Shown: positions 24,893 through 34,130 of the stretch, one piece after another
Layout of the letters: every line of letters starts with the position of its first letter
How positions within the stretch are numbered: the first letter of the stretch is position 1
NCBI RefSeq assembly: GCF_000284315.1
Contig: NC_017094.1
Span: 1,395,486 to 1,459,485 of the forward strand
Length of the DNA: 64,000 bases
Origin: Leptospirillum ferrooxidans C2-3
GTDB taxonomy: Bacteria; Nitrospirota; Leptospirillia; Leptospirillales; Leptospirillaceae
Direction: 5' to 3'
Notes under the pieces: model-generated
Told to the model about the DNA's origin: nothing
What the model saw: only the letters and a program-made list of their open reading frames with translations
Databases searched by the model: none
Made by a program: the position numbers and the translations under genes

Positions 24893-25731
24893 TGCGCCAG
24901 GCCCTTCCGATAGCGCCTTCGAAAATGCAACAGTTTCAAAAGGCTGTCCCGAAGGATTTTTCCATTCAGGGTGGAGACCCCCAGAATGCGGTCTGTGAAG
25001 GTGATCGGAACCTCCGAAAAAGAATACCCTTTCTGGTTCAGGACCATCAGGATCTCCTGCAGGACAGAGGGCCCACGACTTTCAAGATCTTCCCATGGAA
25101 CCGCGGAAAGCGCTTCGCGGGTAAAGAGCCGGAAACCAGAGGTGATGTCGCGGTAAGGAAGATCCAGAACGGCCCGGGCGTAGATATTGGCAAATGTGGT
25201 CAAAAGAACCCTGGATGTGGGGCGCCCTACCTGCCGGCCTCCCGGAACGAGCCTTGATCCGATCGCTCCGTCCGTCCCGGCGGCACCGGCCAGAAGGACA
25301 GGAAGATCTTCCGGCGCATGTGACCCGTCCGCATCCATCTCCCCGATCAGAGGGAAACCAAGAACAATGGCGGTAACCATCGCCTCGATTCCTGCCGGTC
25401 CCCGCCCGCGGTCCAGAAGCCTTTCCAGAAGGTAAACCGGTTCGTTTTTCTCCAGAATATACTGTTCAACGATTCTCGATGTCCCATCGGGAGAGTTATC
25501 ATCGGCGACCATGACCGCCCCGCCATTGTTGAGCGCCAGAACGCGTTCGATCATGGCGATAATGTTCATGCTCTCGTTGTAGGTCGGAATGATCATGACA
25601 TAACGAAAATCTCCCGGAGTAAAGCCATTGGGAGAAACCAGCCGGGAATTGGATTTTTCGGAGAGACGGGCCAATAGTCCTGACAAGTCCGGAACAGCAC
25701 CTTCTTCACCCTTTGAAGAAAGAGAGGTCAT
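24889..25731 (-). CDS. GT2 polyprenyl-phosphate glycosyltransferase (DPM1-like)
   Basis: A 280-aa GT-A enzyme with VMIIPTYNESMNIIAMIERV, the DDNSPDGT motif and GEMDADGSHAPEDLPVLL, a set typical of dolichol/polyprenol-phosphate mannosyltransferases. No C-terminal membrane helices are present. A start at 25779 is possible, but ATG 25731 gives a 4-bp overlap (ATGA) with the upstream GT9 gene, the pattern seen throughout this operon. It probably makes the lipid-linked sugar used by the next gene product. Confidence 0.88.
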   Translation of the reverse strand: MTSLSSKGEEGAVPDLSGLLARLSEKSNSRLVSPNGFTPGDFRYVMIIPTYNESMNIIAMIERVLALNNGGAVMVADDNSPDGTSRIVEQYILEKNEPVYLLERLLDRGRGPAGIEAMVTAIVLGFPLIGEMDADGSHAPEDLPVLLAGAAGTDGAIGSRLVPGGRQVGRPTSRVLLTTFANIYARAVLDLPYRDITSGFRLFTREALSAVPWEDLESRGPSVLQEILMVLNQKGYSFSEVPITFTDRILGVSTLNGKILRDSLLKLLHFRRRYRKGLAH

Positions 25732-26915
25732 AAACTTTTTCCGATCGTTCGAAGATTTTTGGCCGAAGGCATATCCCATTGACGCAATATGGACGCCAGA
25801 ACCGTCTCCGGACGGATCATTTCCATACAGGACGGGTGGATGTCACAGGACCTTTTGTAGCAAGGAGCGCACTCGATGGGTGTGATGATTTTCTCTCCTC
25901 TTCCAAACATTTCGATTTCGGTTGGCTGTGTAGAGCCAAAAAGACTCACAACCCTGGCTCCGACGGAAAGAGCCACATGCATTCCCAATGTGTCTCCGGT
26001 CAGAACGACATGGCACATCGACACCAGGGAGGCAAACACTCCAAGGGAGTGGCCGGTTCCCACATCCTTGATAAATGGCCCCTCAAACCGGCGATGGAGT
26101 TCGGAGATCCGGTCGGACTCACGGTCCCCACCCAGAAGAAGGACCGTTATGCCGCGCTTTTCCAGCTCCTGAAGAAGGGCTACATAGCCGAGAAGGGTCC
26201 AGTCCTTGTTGACGAAAACCCCACCGGCACCGGTATTGATGCCCAGAACTTTTTGCCCCGGTGAAAGCCCTGTCCCCAGGAAAAGACAACGGGCCTTTTC
26301 CCGATCGGCCTCCCCGAGATCCAGATGGTAGTCATCAACCGCGGGATCGTAGGGAATATTGACGGCTTCGGCGAGAAGATCCGGGTAGGTTCGCCGATTA
26401 TGATGGAACTTTAGGTCATTATCCAGACCGAGACGATAATAATAAGACATTTCCTTGTTGAGTGGGTAGACCGCCCCGCAACCATCAACCCCCATGCCCC
26501 TCTTGTCCTTCGATCTGGCAATCATGGAAAGAGCAGCGACTTCCGGCTCCTTGTCGAGAGAAAGAACAAGATCAAACTCTTCCACTGACAATCGGGCGAT
26601 CACCTCGACCGAATAGGGCCACACCCGGTCCACAATGGATTTTGGAACCAGAGAAACCGCACCCGGAGCGGTGATCCAGGTCAGATGGCTGTCTGGGTAT
26701 TTTCGCTTGATCCCGCCCAAAAGGATCGTCGTTCTCAGGACATCGCCCAGAGCGCCTGTCTTGATGATCAGGATTCTTGTTCCCTGGGGGGAATACTCGG
26801 GACACTCCCTGCACTCCCTGTTAAACTTGCAGGGCCTGTCCCCGATGTAATGCCGGCAATCAAGCGCCACCTCAATGGAATGAGCTGTGTCTTTTCCAAA
26901 AACGGAAAGCTTCAT
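25728..26915 (-). CDS. GT9 glycosyltransferase with N-terminal Cys cluster
   Basis: A 395-aa protein of the heptosyltransferase family (GT9, GT-B fold). The core starts around residue 47 (ILIIKTGALGDVLRTTILLG) and the acceptor half has VLTGDTLGMHVALSVGARVV and the usual LFGSTQPTE. Ahead of it is an unusual N-terminal extension with four Cys in C-x8-C-x5-C-x2-C (GDRPCKFNRECRECPEY), which could bind zinc or an Fe-S cluster. Another Cys group CAPCYKRSCDIHPSC lies near the C-terminus, a region that is Cys-rich in many GT9 enzymes. The start is ATG 26915 (TTG 26918 is also possible) after GAGGAG. Confidence 0.87.
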   Translation of the reverse strand: MKLSVFGKDTAHSIEVALDCRHYIGDRPCKFNRECRECPEYSPQGTRILIIKTGALGDVLRTTILLGGIKRKYPDSHLTWITAPGAVSLVPKSIVDRVWPYSVEVIARLSVEEFDLVLSLDKEPEVAALSMIARSKDKRGMGVDGCGAVYPLNKEMSYYYRLGLDNDLKFHHNRRTYPDLLAEAVNIPYDPAVDDYHLDLGEADREKARCLFLGTGLSPGQKVLGINTGAGGVFVNKDWTLLGYVALLQELEKRGITVLLLGGDRESDRISELHRRFEGPFIKDVGTGHSLGVFASLVSMCHVVLTGDTLGMHVALSVGARVVSLFGSTQPTEIEMFGRGEKIITPIECAPCYKRSCDIHPSCMEMIRPETVLASILRQWDMPSAKNLRTIGKSL

Positions 26916-27004
26916 CAAGGGTTCTCTCCTCTAAAAAGAGCTTTGGTTGGAATCGCCCCAACGGCAATGTTTCATCTGATCGACCCGAAAAAGGGCTCCC
27001 CCGA

Positions 27005-28660
27005 TTATTGTTTATAGGGCCAGGGATTTTTTAAAAATTTTCTCATCCGATAAATATAAAAGATCCTTGCCAGATGTCCATTCCTGTAAATCCTAAAAGA
27101 CGGAAGCTTCGTGATCGACTCGAATGTTCCCGGTGGAAAGTAGGTTCTCGGATCTCTGGGGTACTTGTCCGTGGCCACATAAATCGCATCCATCCCGATA
27201 AATTTTTGAGGAGGGTTCCAGAAATCAAACTGGTTCGGATTCGGGGACAGGCATAGAGTCCTGTCAGGAGCGTTTTCATAAAACGCCAGTTCGTCCGCCG
27301 TATTGAAACGCTTCGATATAAAAATCATATTCCGGTCTCCACCTGGACCAAGAAGATCTCCCAGATGGTTGGCCAGACGGCGAAACCCGAAAAGGTCGTT
27401 GGTGATGTCGACCCATGGCGGCACCGGTTTCCATGATGTCAAGATGGCCAGTGGATGGAACGTCAACCGAATGTCAGGAGCCTCTTTCGGAAGAGGTATC
27501 AAAGCGAAAACAACCTGAAGAGGCGCCAGAAGCGTCAGGAATGCCCCCAAAACCATACCCGCCCGAAGCCACGAAATCATGCGGGGAGATCCCCCGTTGT
27601 AACGCCAGAAGGAGAGCGCCAGAATGGCCACAAGATAACCCAATGCCGGCCAATGGGGCAAAATGGGATGCAGGATTCCAATGGCGTTGAAAAAGAGAAT
27701 CGGAACCAGTGAAAAGAGGAAAACAATCCTCCATTTGATCCGGTCGACCGATTCCGGGGCATGCTTGATCTTCCGGTAAAGGAAGACCAGCGAAAGCATC
27801 AAGAGAACCCAGAGAATCGGCGACAGATAACCTGCCTGTCCGAAGATCATCTGGTAATAGCGCACATAGTCGAATCCCGAATGGCCAAGCCCATGGGTGA
27901 GCTGAAAGAGAAAGGACGCTCCCCCATGGACACTGTTCCAGTAAAAGATCGGCCAAGACACCAAAAGCCCCAGAAAAAGGGAAATCCATGGGCCTTGAGT
28001 CCAGAGACTTTTTCTGAGGGAAGGTTCCAAAAACAAGATCAAAAAAGTGATGGCCGGAAGAAGAACCGCATTGTACTTGCTCAAAAGTCCCAGTCCGAAC
28101 AAAAGCCCCAGAATTAGCCAGTTCGTCAGGATCGACGGTTTCCGGATCGACCATGAAGAGTCCGGCTGCCTCAATGTCACAGCGAGCCTTGGAAAAAATG
28201 TGATGGCAATATAGAGATACAAAAGCCAAAAAACAGAGAGTGGATCATCGGGAATCATCAGTGTTGACCCCAGTATTCCAAACAGGGGTATCACGTTCAG
28301 CAAGATGATAGAGAGTCGGATGATGCGCCTGTCTTTGGTCACCGACTCAGCGATCAATACAAAAAGGATCGACGAGACCAGAAAACAGACCGGTGCGAAG
28401 AAACGCACGGCAAATTCGTTCTGTCCAAAAACGGACATTGCGCCGCGAATCAGAACCCCGATCATCATCGGGTGATCAAAAAAGCTGAAGTCCGGATGAG
28501 CCGCGTACATATAGTAATGGGCCTCGTCGTTTCCAAGGTCGAAACGTCCGATCAGAAGCATCCGGAAAATGAACGGCACCAGGATCCAGAGCCATACAAC
28601 GCGATCGGAGAAAAGCCCCCGGAAACCACCCGGTAGGGTTTTATGGATTTCAGGGTCCAA
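27005..28660 (-). CDS. GT39/ArnT-like membrane glycosyltransferase
   Basis: A 551-aa polytopic membrane protein paralogous to the 23360-24892 product. The catalytic acidic pair Asp45-Glu46 lies in LGNDEAHYYMYAAHP, followed by FSFFDHPMMIGVLIRG. About 10-12 hydrophobic helices precede a soluble C-terminal domain of about 130 residues. The start is TTG 28660, 15 bp after the PAP2 stop; the ribosome site is weak, so the start is uncertain. It probably transfers a sugar from a polyprenyl phosphate to an envelope acceptor. Confidence 0.87.
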   Translation of the reverse strand: MDPEIHKTLPGGFRGLFSDRVVWLWILVPFIFRMLLIGRFDLGNDEAHYYMYAAHPDFSFFDHPMMIGVLIRGAMSVFGQNEFAVRFFAPVCFLVSSILFVLIAESVTKDRRIIRLSIILLNVIPLFGILGSTLMIPDDPLSVFWLLYLYIAITFFPRLAVTLRQPDSSWSIRKPSILTNWLILGLLFGLGLLSKYNAVLLPAITFLILFLEPSLRKSLWTQGPWISLFLGLLVSWPIFYWNSVHGGASFLFQLTHGLGHSGFDYVRYYQMIFGQAGYLSPILWVLLMLSLVFLYRKIKHAPESVDRIKWRIVFLFSLVPILFFNAIGILHPILPHWPALGYLVAILALSFWRYNGGSPRMISWLRAGMVLGAFLTLLAPLQVVFALIPLPKEAPDIRLTFHPLAILTSWKPVPPWVDITNDLFGFRRLANHLGDLLGPGGDRNMIFISKRFNTADELAFYENAPDRTLCLSPNPNQFDFWNPPQKFIGMDAIYVATDKYPRDPRTYFPPGTFESITKLPSFRIYRNGHLARIFYIYRMRKFLKNPWPYKQ

Positions 28661-28675
28661 AAGACGGATCCATTT

Positions 28676-29239
28676 CTACCCGATGGGGGAAAGGAAAGGA
28701 AATCGTCCGACCAGTTTCAGAACAGACCAGGTGACAGCCAAACCCAACAGGGTTCCGATCACCGCGCCACCGATGACATCAAGCGGATAGTGGACCCCGA
28801 TATACACTCTTGAATAACCGACCGCCGCCGCAAAAAAATAGGCCGGGATGGTGGCTTTAGGATAGATGCGGGAAAGAATCGTGGCTGCGCAAAAGATATT
28901 GACCGCATGAGACGAAGGAAAAGACCAGGAATCCGAACACCCCTTCAGCAAATGGTCCGAGACAATCCCATGACATGGCCTTGGGCGAGCCACCAGACTC
29001 TTGATTCCAAAGCTGGACAGAGGGTCGCTCACCCCAACTCCCAACAACAGGGAAGTAACCAGACGTCTTCCCCTGTTGCCACAGGTCGTCAGCAAAAACA
29101 GGGCTGCGACAACGGCGGCCAACGCAAAGTTTTCCGGCACGGTGATAAACACCATGACGGAATTCAACCAATGGGGGTGAGGACCGAACAAAACGGTATT
29201 GTAGAGTGATCGGTCAAGTGATTGCAGAGAATCGATCAC
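28676..29239 (-). CDS. PAP2-family membrane phosphatase
   Basis: A 187-aa inner-membrane phosphatase with five or six helices and the three PAP2 motifs: KSLVARPRP, the PSSHAVN segment and [13 protein letters not shown]. Such enzymes remove phosphate from undecaprenyl pyrophosphate, phosphatidic acid or lipid A. The position beside polyprenyl-phosphate sugar transferases makes undecaprenyl pyrophosphate recycling a reasonable guess. GTG 29239 overlaps cysE by 4 bp. Confidence 0.9.
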   Translation of the reverse strand: MIDSLQSLDRSLYNTVLFGPHPHWLNSVMVFITVPENFALAAVVAALFLLTTCGNRGRRLVTSLLLGVGVSDPLSSFGIKSLVARPRPCHGIVSDHLLKGCSDSWSFPSSHAVNIFCAATILSRIYPKATIPAYFFAAAVGYSRVYIGVHYPLDVIGGAVIGTLLGLAVTWSVLKLVGRFPFLSPIG

Positions 29240-29973
29240 TCCTTGCCGCCTTCTTTCCTGTTTCCCGACGGATCTTTTTTGAAACGAAGCTCCTCCCGGA
29301 GATCGGAAATGATCCTTTCAAGCGACTCAATCCGCTCAAGATAAGGATCCGGCATATCCTGATGATTCAGAAACTCCTCAGGATAGCCCGCATCAAGGGA
29401 TCTGACCACACGGCCGGGAATGCCCACAACGGTACAGTTTGATGGAACCGACCTCAATACAACCGCATTGGCTCCAACACGAACACCATCCCCGATACGG
29501 ATATCTCCCAAAATCTTGGCCCCTGCCCCCACCAAAACGTGGTTGCCCAAGGTCGGATGGCGCTTGTGTCCCCTGTCCTTCCCGTTTCCCCCAAGACTCA
29601 CACCCTGGAAGAGGGTCACATCACTCCCGATGATCGTTGTCTCTCCAATAACGACACCCATGCCGTGATCGATGAAAAAACCTCTTCCGATCGTGGCTCC
29701 CGGATGGATTTCGATTCCGGTCATCCATCGGCTGAAGGCGGACAGAATCCTCGCAAAGAGCCTGAAACCATTTCGATGGATGGGATGGGCCAAGCGGTGG
29801 AGAAACAAGGCATGAAAACCCGGATAGGTCAAAAGGACCTCAAGGGAAGATCTTGCGGCGGGATCCCGGTCGAACACGGCGCGAAGATCGTACCGGAGTG
29901 TCTCCCAGAACCCGGAACGGGAATGATTTCGGTCGGCCTCCAGGCGGCCGCTGTTTGCCTTGTCACTATCCAT
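29236..29973 (-). CDS. cysE: serine O-acetyltransferase
   Basis: A 245-aa enzyme that acetylates serine as the first step of cysteine synthesis. The N-terminal helical domain (residues about 20-80) precedes a left-handed beta-helix with hexapeptide repeats ([55 protein letters not shown]). The catalytic His/Asp region [13 protein letters not shown] and the C-terminal NAVVLRSVP...GIPGRVV are typical. It ends with a charged tail of about 45 residues that may be a coiled coil. It lies between ispF and the PAP2 gene in one run of genes. Confidence 0.95.
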   Translation of the reverse strand: MDSDKANSGRLEADRNHSRSGFWETLRYDLRAVFDRDPAARSSLEVLLTYPGFHALFLHRLAHPIHRNGFRLFARILSAFSRWMTGIEIHPGATIGRGFFIDHGMGVVIGETTIIGSDVTLFQGVSLGGNGKDRGHKRHPTLGNHVLVGAGAKILGDIRIGDGVRVGANAVVLRSVPSNCTVVGIPGRVVRSLDAGYPEEFLNHQDMPDPYLERIESLERIISDLREELRFKKDPSGNRKEGGKE

Positions 29974-29995
29974 CTTCGTATTCTAAGCCAACGGG

Positions 29996-30484
29996 TCAGA
30001 CAGGAACAACGGTGACCACAGCCATCGCGACAATTCCCTCTTCCCGTCCGGTAAATCCCATCTTCTCGGTCGTTGTCGCCTTGATGGCCACATCATCCGG
30101 CAAAATGCCAAGGATGGGAGCCAGAATCTGTTGCATCGCCGATACATGGGGAGCCATTTTGGGACGTTCAGCAAGAATTGTGATATCCGTCTGATAGGGG
30201 ACATATCCTTTGCCCCGAACCAGTGAAACGATTTTGGACAAGAAGAACAAACTGTCCATTCCCCGGTAGGCTGGGTCGGAAGGAGGAAAATGTCGTCCGA
30301 TATCGCCAAGGCCACAAGAACCAAGAAGAGCATCGCACAGGGCATGAACGACAGCATCCGCATCAGAATGGCCCATGAGCCCCCTGTCGAAGGGAATATG
30401 AACACCTCCCAAAATCAGTTTTCGCCCTTCGGCAAAAGGATGGACATCCACTCCCTGCCCCACTCTTGGATAACGTTCAGACAT
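29996..30484 (-). CDS. ispF: 2-C-methyl-D-erythritol 2,4-cyclodiphosphate synthase
   Basis: A 162-aa trimeric enzyme of the MEP isoprenoid pathway. Motifs are RVGQGVDVHPF (metal-binding Asp and His), GLMGHSDADAVVHALCDALL, and GDIGRHFPPSD. ATG 30484 is chosen over 30505 because AAGGAG lies 8-9 bp upstream and the resulting length fits the family. It overlaps ispD by 8 bp, and together they form a classical ispD-ispF pair. Confidence 0.96.
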   Translation of the reverse strand: MSERYPRVGQGVDVHPFAEGRKLILGGVHIPFDRGLMGHSDADAVVHALCDALLGSCGLGDIGRHFPPSDPAYRGMDSLFFLSKIVSLVRGKGYVPYQTDITILAERPKMAPHVSAMQQILAPILGILPDDVAIKATTTEKMGFTGREEGIVAMAVVTVVPV

Positions 30485-31340
30485 TCTTCTTGACTCCTTG
30501 TTCATGAGGTTGACGGTCCATCACAAAATACTCTTTCCGACTGTCCCGACCGGATTGTATGTGTTCTTTTTCCAGAACACGTTTTTGCGCCCAGGACAGA
30601 TCTTCAGGGGTCGTGATTTTGCGGTTGTCTTCCGAACCATAGACAATCCTGACGGAAAATCCCGCCCAGAGGAGGAGTCCCGCCTCATCGGTAAAATCCG
30701 GATCACCGGCATCAAGCGCCTTTTGCCGGGCTTCCAGAAAACAGGACAAGGGAGCCCCTTGAGGTGTCTGGGCCCGATAGAGGAGATCTCTTGGAACCAG
30801 GGATTCAATTTCGGGAATGGTTTTCCCGGCAGAACCCTCTTCCCTTTGCAAAGCGGCTTGGCTTCTCCAGAGGGTGTCCGCCAGAGGGATCCCCACCGCC
30901 ATCGGGTGATTCTCCAGAAGCGACTCGATGGCCCGGTCCAGAATTTCCCTGGAGAGAAAAGGCCTGGCGGCATCATGAACAAGTAGGGGAGATTCTTTTT
31001 CAGAAAGGTTTTTTAGAAGGTCCATTCCCCGATAGACGGTATCCTGTCGCCTTCGCCCGCCTTCATAGAGAAGAAGGCGGCCAGAAGAAAGATCTTCGGG
31101 AAAATAGCGTTCAAGCTCTTCTCTCACCAGTGGGATGCGCTCCCGGGAAAGTCCCATAAGAACATGGCCAACCAAGGGATCGTTTAAAAAGAGATCGAGA
31201 GAATACCAGTACATCGGTTTGTCCCCCAACAGCAGAAACTGTTTGGGAACAGCCGTTCCCACCCGAAGTCCGGATCCTCCCGCGGCCATCAATACATGAA
31301 CGGGCGCTCCTTGCGGATTACTCCTGTCTTTGGTCACCAT
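30477..31340 (-). CDS. ispD: 2-C-methyl-D-erythritol 4-phosphate cytidylyltransferase
   Basis: A 287-aa enzyme of the MEP pathway. The nucleotide-binding start is HVLMAAGGSGLRVGTAVPKQ, and LVHDAARPFLSREILD and RAQTPQGAPLSCFLEA are diagnostic. It is about 50 residues longer than E. coli IspD, owing to an N-terminal tail and a C-terminal extension rich in charged residues. ATG 31340 or TTG 31358 could start it; both overlap the upstream YacL-like gene. Confidence 0.95.
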   Translation of the reverse strand: MVTKDRSNPQGAPVHVLMAAGGSGLRVGTAVPKQFLLLGDKPMYWYSLDLFLNDPLVGHVLMGLSRERIPLVREELERYFPEDLSSGRLLLYEGGRRRQDTVYRGMDLLKNLSEKESPLLVHDAARPFLSREILDRAIESLLENHPMAVGIPLADTLWRSQAALQREEGSAGKTIPEIESLVPRDLLYRAQTPQGAPLSCFLEARQKALDAGDPDFTDEAGLLLWAGFSVRIVYGSEDNRKITTPEDLSWAQKRVLEKEHIQSGRDSRKEYFVMDRQPHEQGVKKNV

Positions 31341-32343
31341 CGTCCCTGAGCTTTCCAAAAATCATTCTTCCCGCAGAGGTCTGCAAAACCGATGTCACCG
31401 AGACTTCCACATTTTTTCCGATCGACTTTCTGGCATTGTCCACAACGATCATCGTCCCGTCGTCCAGATAGGCAATCGCCTGCCCGAATTCTTTCCCTTC
31501 CTTCACCAGGTAGATTTTCATCACCTCTCCGGGCAGAACAACCGGCTTGACCGCATTGGCAAGGTCATTGATGTTGAGAACCCTCACGCCCTGCAACTCT
31601 GCCACCTTGTTCAGATTCAGGTCGTTTGTGATGATGCGGGCCTTCATCCGGCGCGCCAGCGCTACAAGCTTGGCGTCAACATCCTTGATATGGGGAAAAT
31701 CCTCGTCGGTGATCTGGATCTTGATCTGGCTCATGGATCGCATCCTGTGCAGGATATCCAGCCCTCGACGACCCCTGGCCCGTTTCAGGCCGTCAGCCGA
31801 ATCAGCGATGTATTGAAGCTCCTGAATGACAAACTGGGGAAGATAAAAGATTCCTTCCAGAAAATCGGTGGCACAGATATCGGCGATACGCCCGTCGATG
31901 ATCACACTCGTATCGAGGATCTTCGGAGGAATCGCCCTGTAGCCCTCAAGCCAGAAGGAGAGAATGGATCCGGCATGCTGGAATTCCCTGCCGGCGCGGA
32001 TCCCGGTAATCAGTCCGAAGTACCCCATGATCAGGCCGATGAAAACATCCATCGGCGCTGTCTGCTCAAGGGACATGTGAAACAGGGTCCCGGTGGAGTA
32101 TGTGAGAAGACCGCCGGCGATGAGACCTCCATAAAGGCCGACAAGCCCTCCCAAAACAATCCTGAGAGGAAATTTCCCGAAAAGATACTGGACCAGGATG
32201 GCGGAGCCGCCGACCGCCATCCCGATCCCAAGCCCGACCGGCCAGGGATCCTCCCTGATGACGGTAAAGACATAGATTCCGGCAACTGCCGTGACGACAA
32301 GAAACAGCATCTGGGTAATCATGGAGCGCGTGAGTTTTTTCAT
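31318..32343 (-). CDS. YacL-like membrane PIN-TRAM protein
   Basis: A 341-aa protein with four N-terminal transmembrane helices (about residues 10-30, 36-55, 62-82 and 98-117). A PIN nuclease domain follows from 141 (KILDTSVIIDGRIADICATD with Asp144; later DVDAKLVALARRM and IITNDLNLNKVAEL), and a C-terminal TRAM RNA-binding domain covers about 265-330. The same domain order occurs in Bacillus YacL, encoded next to ispD/ispF in many genomes, as here. The role is probably membrane-tethered RNA processing, but it is not established. Confidence 0.92.
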   Translation of the reverse strand: MKKLTRSMITQMLFLVVTAVAGIYVFTVIREDPWPVGLGIGMAVGGSAILVQYLFGKFPLRIVLGGLVGLYGGLIAGGLLTYSTGTLFHMSLEQTAPMDVFIGLIMGYFGLITGIRAGREFQHAGSILSFWLEGYRAIPPKILDTSVIIDGRIADICATDFLEGIFYLPQFVIQELQYIADSADGLKRARGRRGLDILHRMRSMSQIKIQITDEDFPHIKDVDAKLVALARRMKARIITNDLNLNKVAELQGVRVLNINDLANAVKPVVLPGEVMKIYLVKEGKEFGQAIAYLDDGTMIVVDNARKSIGKNVEVSVTSVLQTSAGRMIFGKLRDDGDQRQE

Positions 32344-32344
32344 A

Positions 32345-33664
32345 TCAGAGGGTTCCGTTCCGGTTTTTTAAAACAATGTCGGCAGATTCCGAACCACCTG
32401 CCGGAAGAGGTTCATGGTTGGACGTCCGTTCATTCCATGGCGAGAGGGAGAGTGTCATCAGAAGCATCAGAAGAAGCGACCCGGAGCCGCCCCATATGGG
32501 ATGGGCGATACCGGCCATCAAAAGGTTGAGCAGGACGCCAACAAACAGGACCTTGCCATAGACAGGGTCAAGATGTCTCTTTTTCTGTCCAACCGCATAA
32601 AACCCCCAGAGGACAAGCCATAAAAACATCGAGACAACTCCCAGAGTCCCGTACTCGCCCAGAAGGTTGACAAAAAAATTGTGGCCATGGGAAGCATAGG
32701 GAGGAAGGTGGTAGATCTCATGAATATTCTTCATCTGGAAATTATCCGGACCGATCCCCAAAAAGGGATGGGTTTTCCACATGAGAATGGCCCCCTTCCA
32801 TGTCTCGTATCGGGAAATGAATGATCCGTCATGGCCTGGCGCCAGTGCGGTCTCGACTTCTTTCCTGATGAAAGGAACAAGAAGCAACGCAATAAACACC
32901 GCTCCAACAGTCGAGAGTGCCTTAAAGAAAGCTATTTTGGGGCCACGAAGGTAAAACATGCTCACAATCGCTGTGGGCAATGAAATCAAGAAGGCCCGGC
33001 TATGGCACAACAAAACGAAAAAAATCATCAAGGGAAATCCCAAAAGGAAAAATGCTTTCGGTAGTCTGAGTTTATCCCGATGAAAAAGGCAGACAACCAT
33101 CAGAATCAGCGAAAAGGAGAGAAACTGGGCGGTCGAGTTTTTATCGCCAAGGTTCATGATTCCGAGATTATCCTTTTTCTGGATGAGGAGGGTCAAAGTT
33201 CCGAGAATCCCTCCGAAGAGAAGACCCCCAAAAAGCGAGAGAATCATCCATCGGACAATATTCAGAGGCTCTCTCCCATAGGTAGCGACCGACCAGAAAA
33301 GAAGAAGCCCCGAAAGTGTCATCAAGTCCCCCCAAAACCCCCTCATCGCCTGAAACAAATTAATGGAATTGAGGGCGGACAACAGGGATACGGCTAAAAA
33401 AATCCATAGGGGCCAACTCCTCCGGAAAAGCTGACGCCAGAATGACCGATCCGCTTTTTTCATTATCCATGGGATAACCATGACAACGGAGACAGAAAGC
33501 GCGATTTCCTTAATGGCCTCGGAAAAACTCAGATTGAACACAAAAAGGCACAGAAAAAAAATCAAAACAGATTCATACCGGGATGATAATACCAGCTGTG
33601 AAAACGATTGGATTCTTGAATCGGGCGATTGAAAAACTTTCGGAACACTACCGGATTCAGTCAA
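32345..33664 (-). CDS. O-antigen ligase-like (WaaL/Wzy_C) membrane protein
   Basis: A 439-aa polytopic membrane protein of about 11-12 helices with the Wzy_C/O-antigen ligase pattern. The largest periplasmic loop contains GHDGSFISRYETWKGAILMW and HPFLGIGPDNFQM, followed by ASHGHNFFVNLLGEYGTLGV with the conserved His. It joins polymerised glycan to lipid A-core or a protein. TTG 33664 follows AAGGA by 8 bp. The gene heads a long minus-strand run ending at the GT39 genes. Confidence 0.87.
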   Translation of the reverse strand: MTESGSVPKVFQSPDSRIQSFSQLVLSSRYESVLIFFLCLFVFNLSFSEAIKEIALSVSVVMVIPWIMKKADRSFWRQLFRRSWPLWIFLAVSLLSALNSINLFQAMRGFWGDLMTLSGLLLFWSVATYGREPLNIVRWMILSLFGGLLFGGILGTLTLLIQKKDNLGIMNLGDKNSTAQFLSFSLILMVVCLFHRDKLRLPKAFFLLGFPLMIFFVLLCHSRAFLISLPTAIVSMFYLRGPKIAFFKALSTVGAVFIALLLVPFIRKEVETALAPGHDGSFISRYETWKGAILMWKTHPFLGIGPDNFQMKNIHEIYHLPPYASHGHNFFVNLLGEYGTLGVVSMFLWLVLWGFYAVGQKKRHLDPVYGKVLFVGVLLNLLMAGIAHPIWGGSGSLLLMLLMTLSLSPWNERTSNHEPLPAGGSESADIVLKNRNGTL

Positions 33665-34130
33665 GTGATCAGTCCTTGTCTTAATAATATCAAAAACAGG
33701 AAATCTCCATTACATCATTTTTCCGGTGATTTTCAATCAAGAGATACGACTGAAGCCAATAAAATGAAAGGATTCCCCTCTTTTTAAGATACCGCTGTTT
33801 AGTCTTTCCCGCTCAAAACATCCATCCCCGGGGCCGCCACGATTATATCAAAAGGTCCTTGAAGACCAAAGCAAAAATCATTGGAAAAATGATTGCAATA
33901 CATTATGGATTCAATTCATCACCCGTCACAAAACAGATCGAACTGGAAACAGATTTCTCATAAAGGAAATCTGTTATGATCAATACCATCTTTTCCCAGA
34001 TGCGCAATCAGAAAACTGGATGGAATAATGCGGATGAGAGAGTTTTTGACCAGCAATCCCTCTCAGATTCATCCGCCCAATAACCTTCAACCCAAAGATT
34101 TTCTTGCTTTCAATAAGGACCCAAGCCGGA
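33665..34130. other. intergenic region with a leader hairpin
   Basis: About 465 bp of AT-richer sequence separates divergent genes. It contains one clear inverted repeat, AACAGATTTC (33948-33957) with GAAATCTGTT (33966-33975), about 160 bp before bioA. I recognise no operator family. In particular, I did not see a BirA-type dyad. No ORF in this stretch looks real. Confidence 0.5.
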
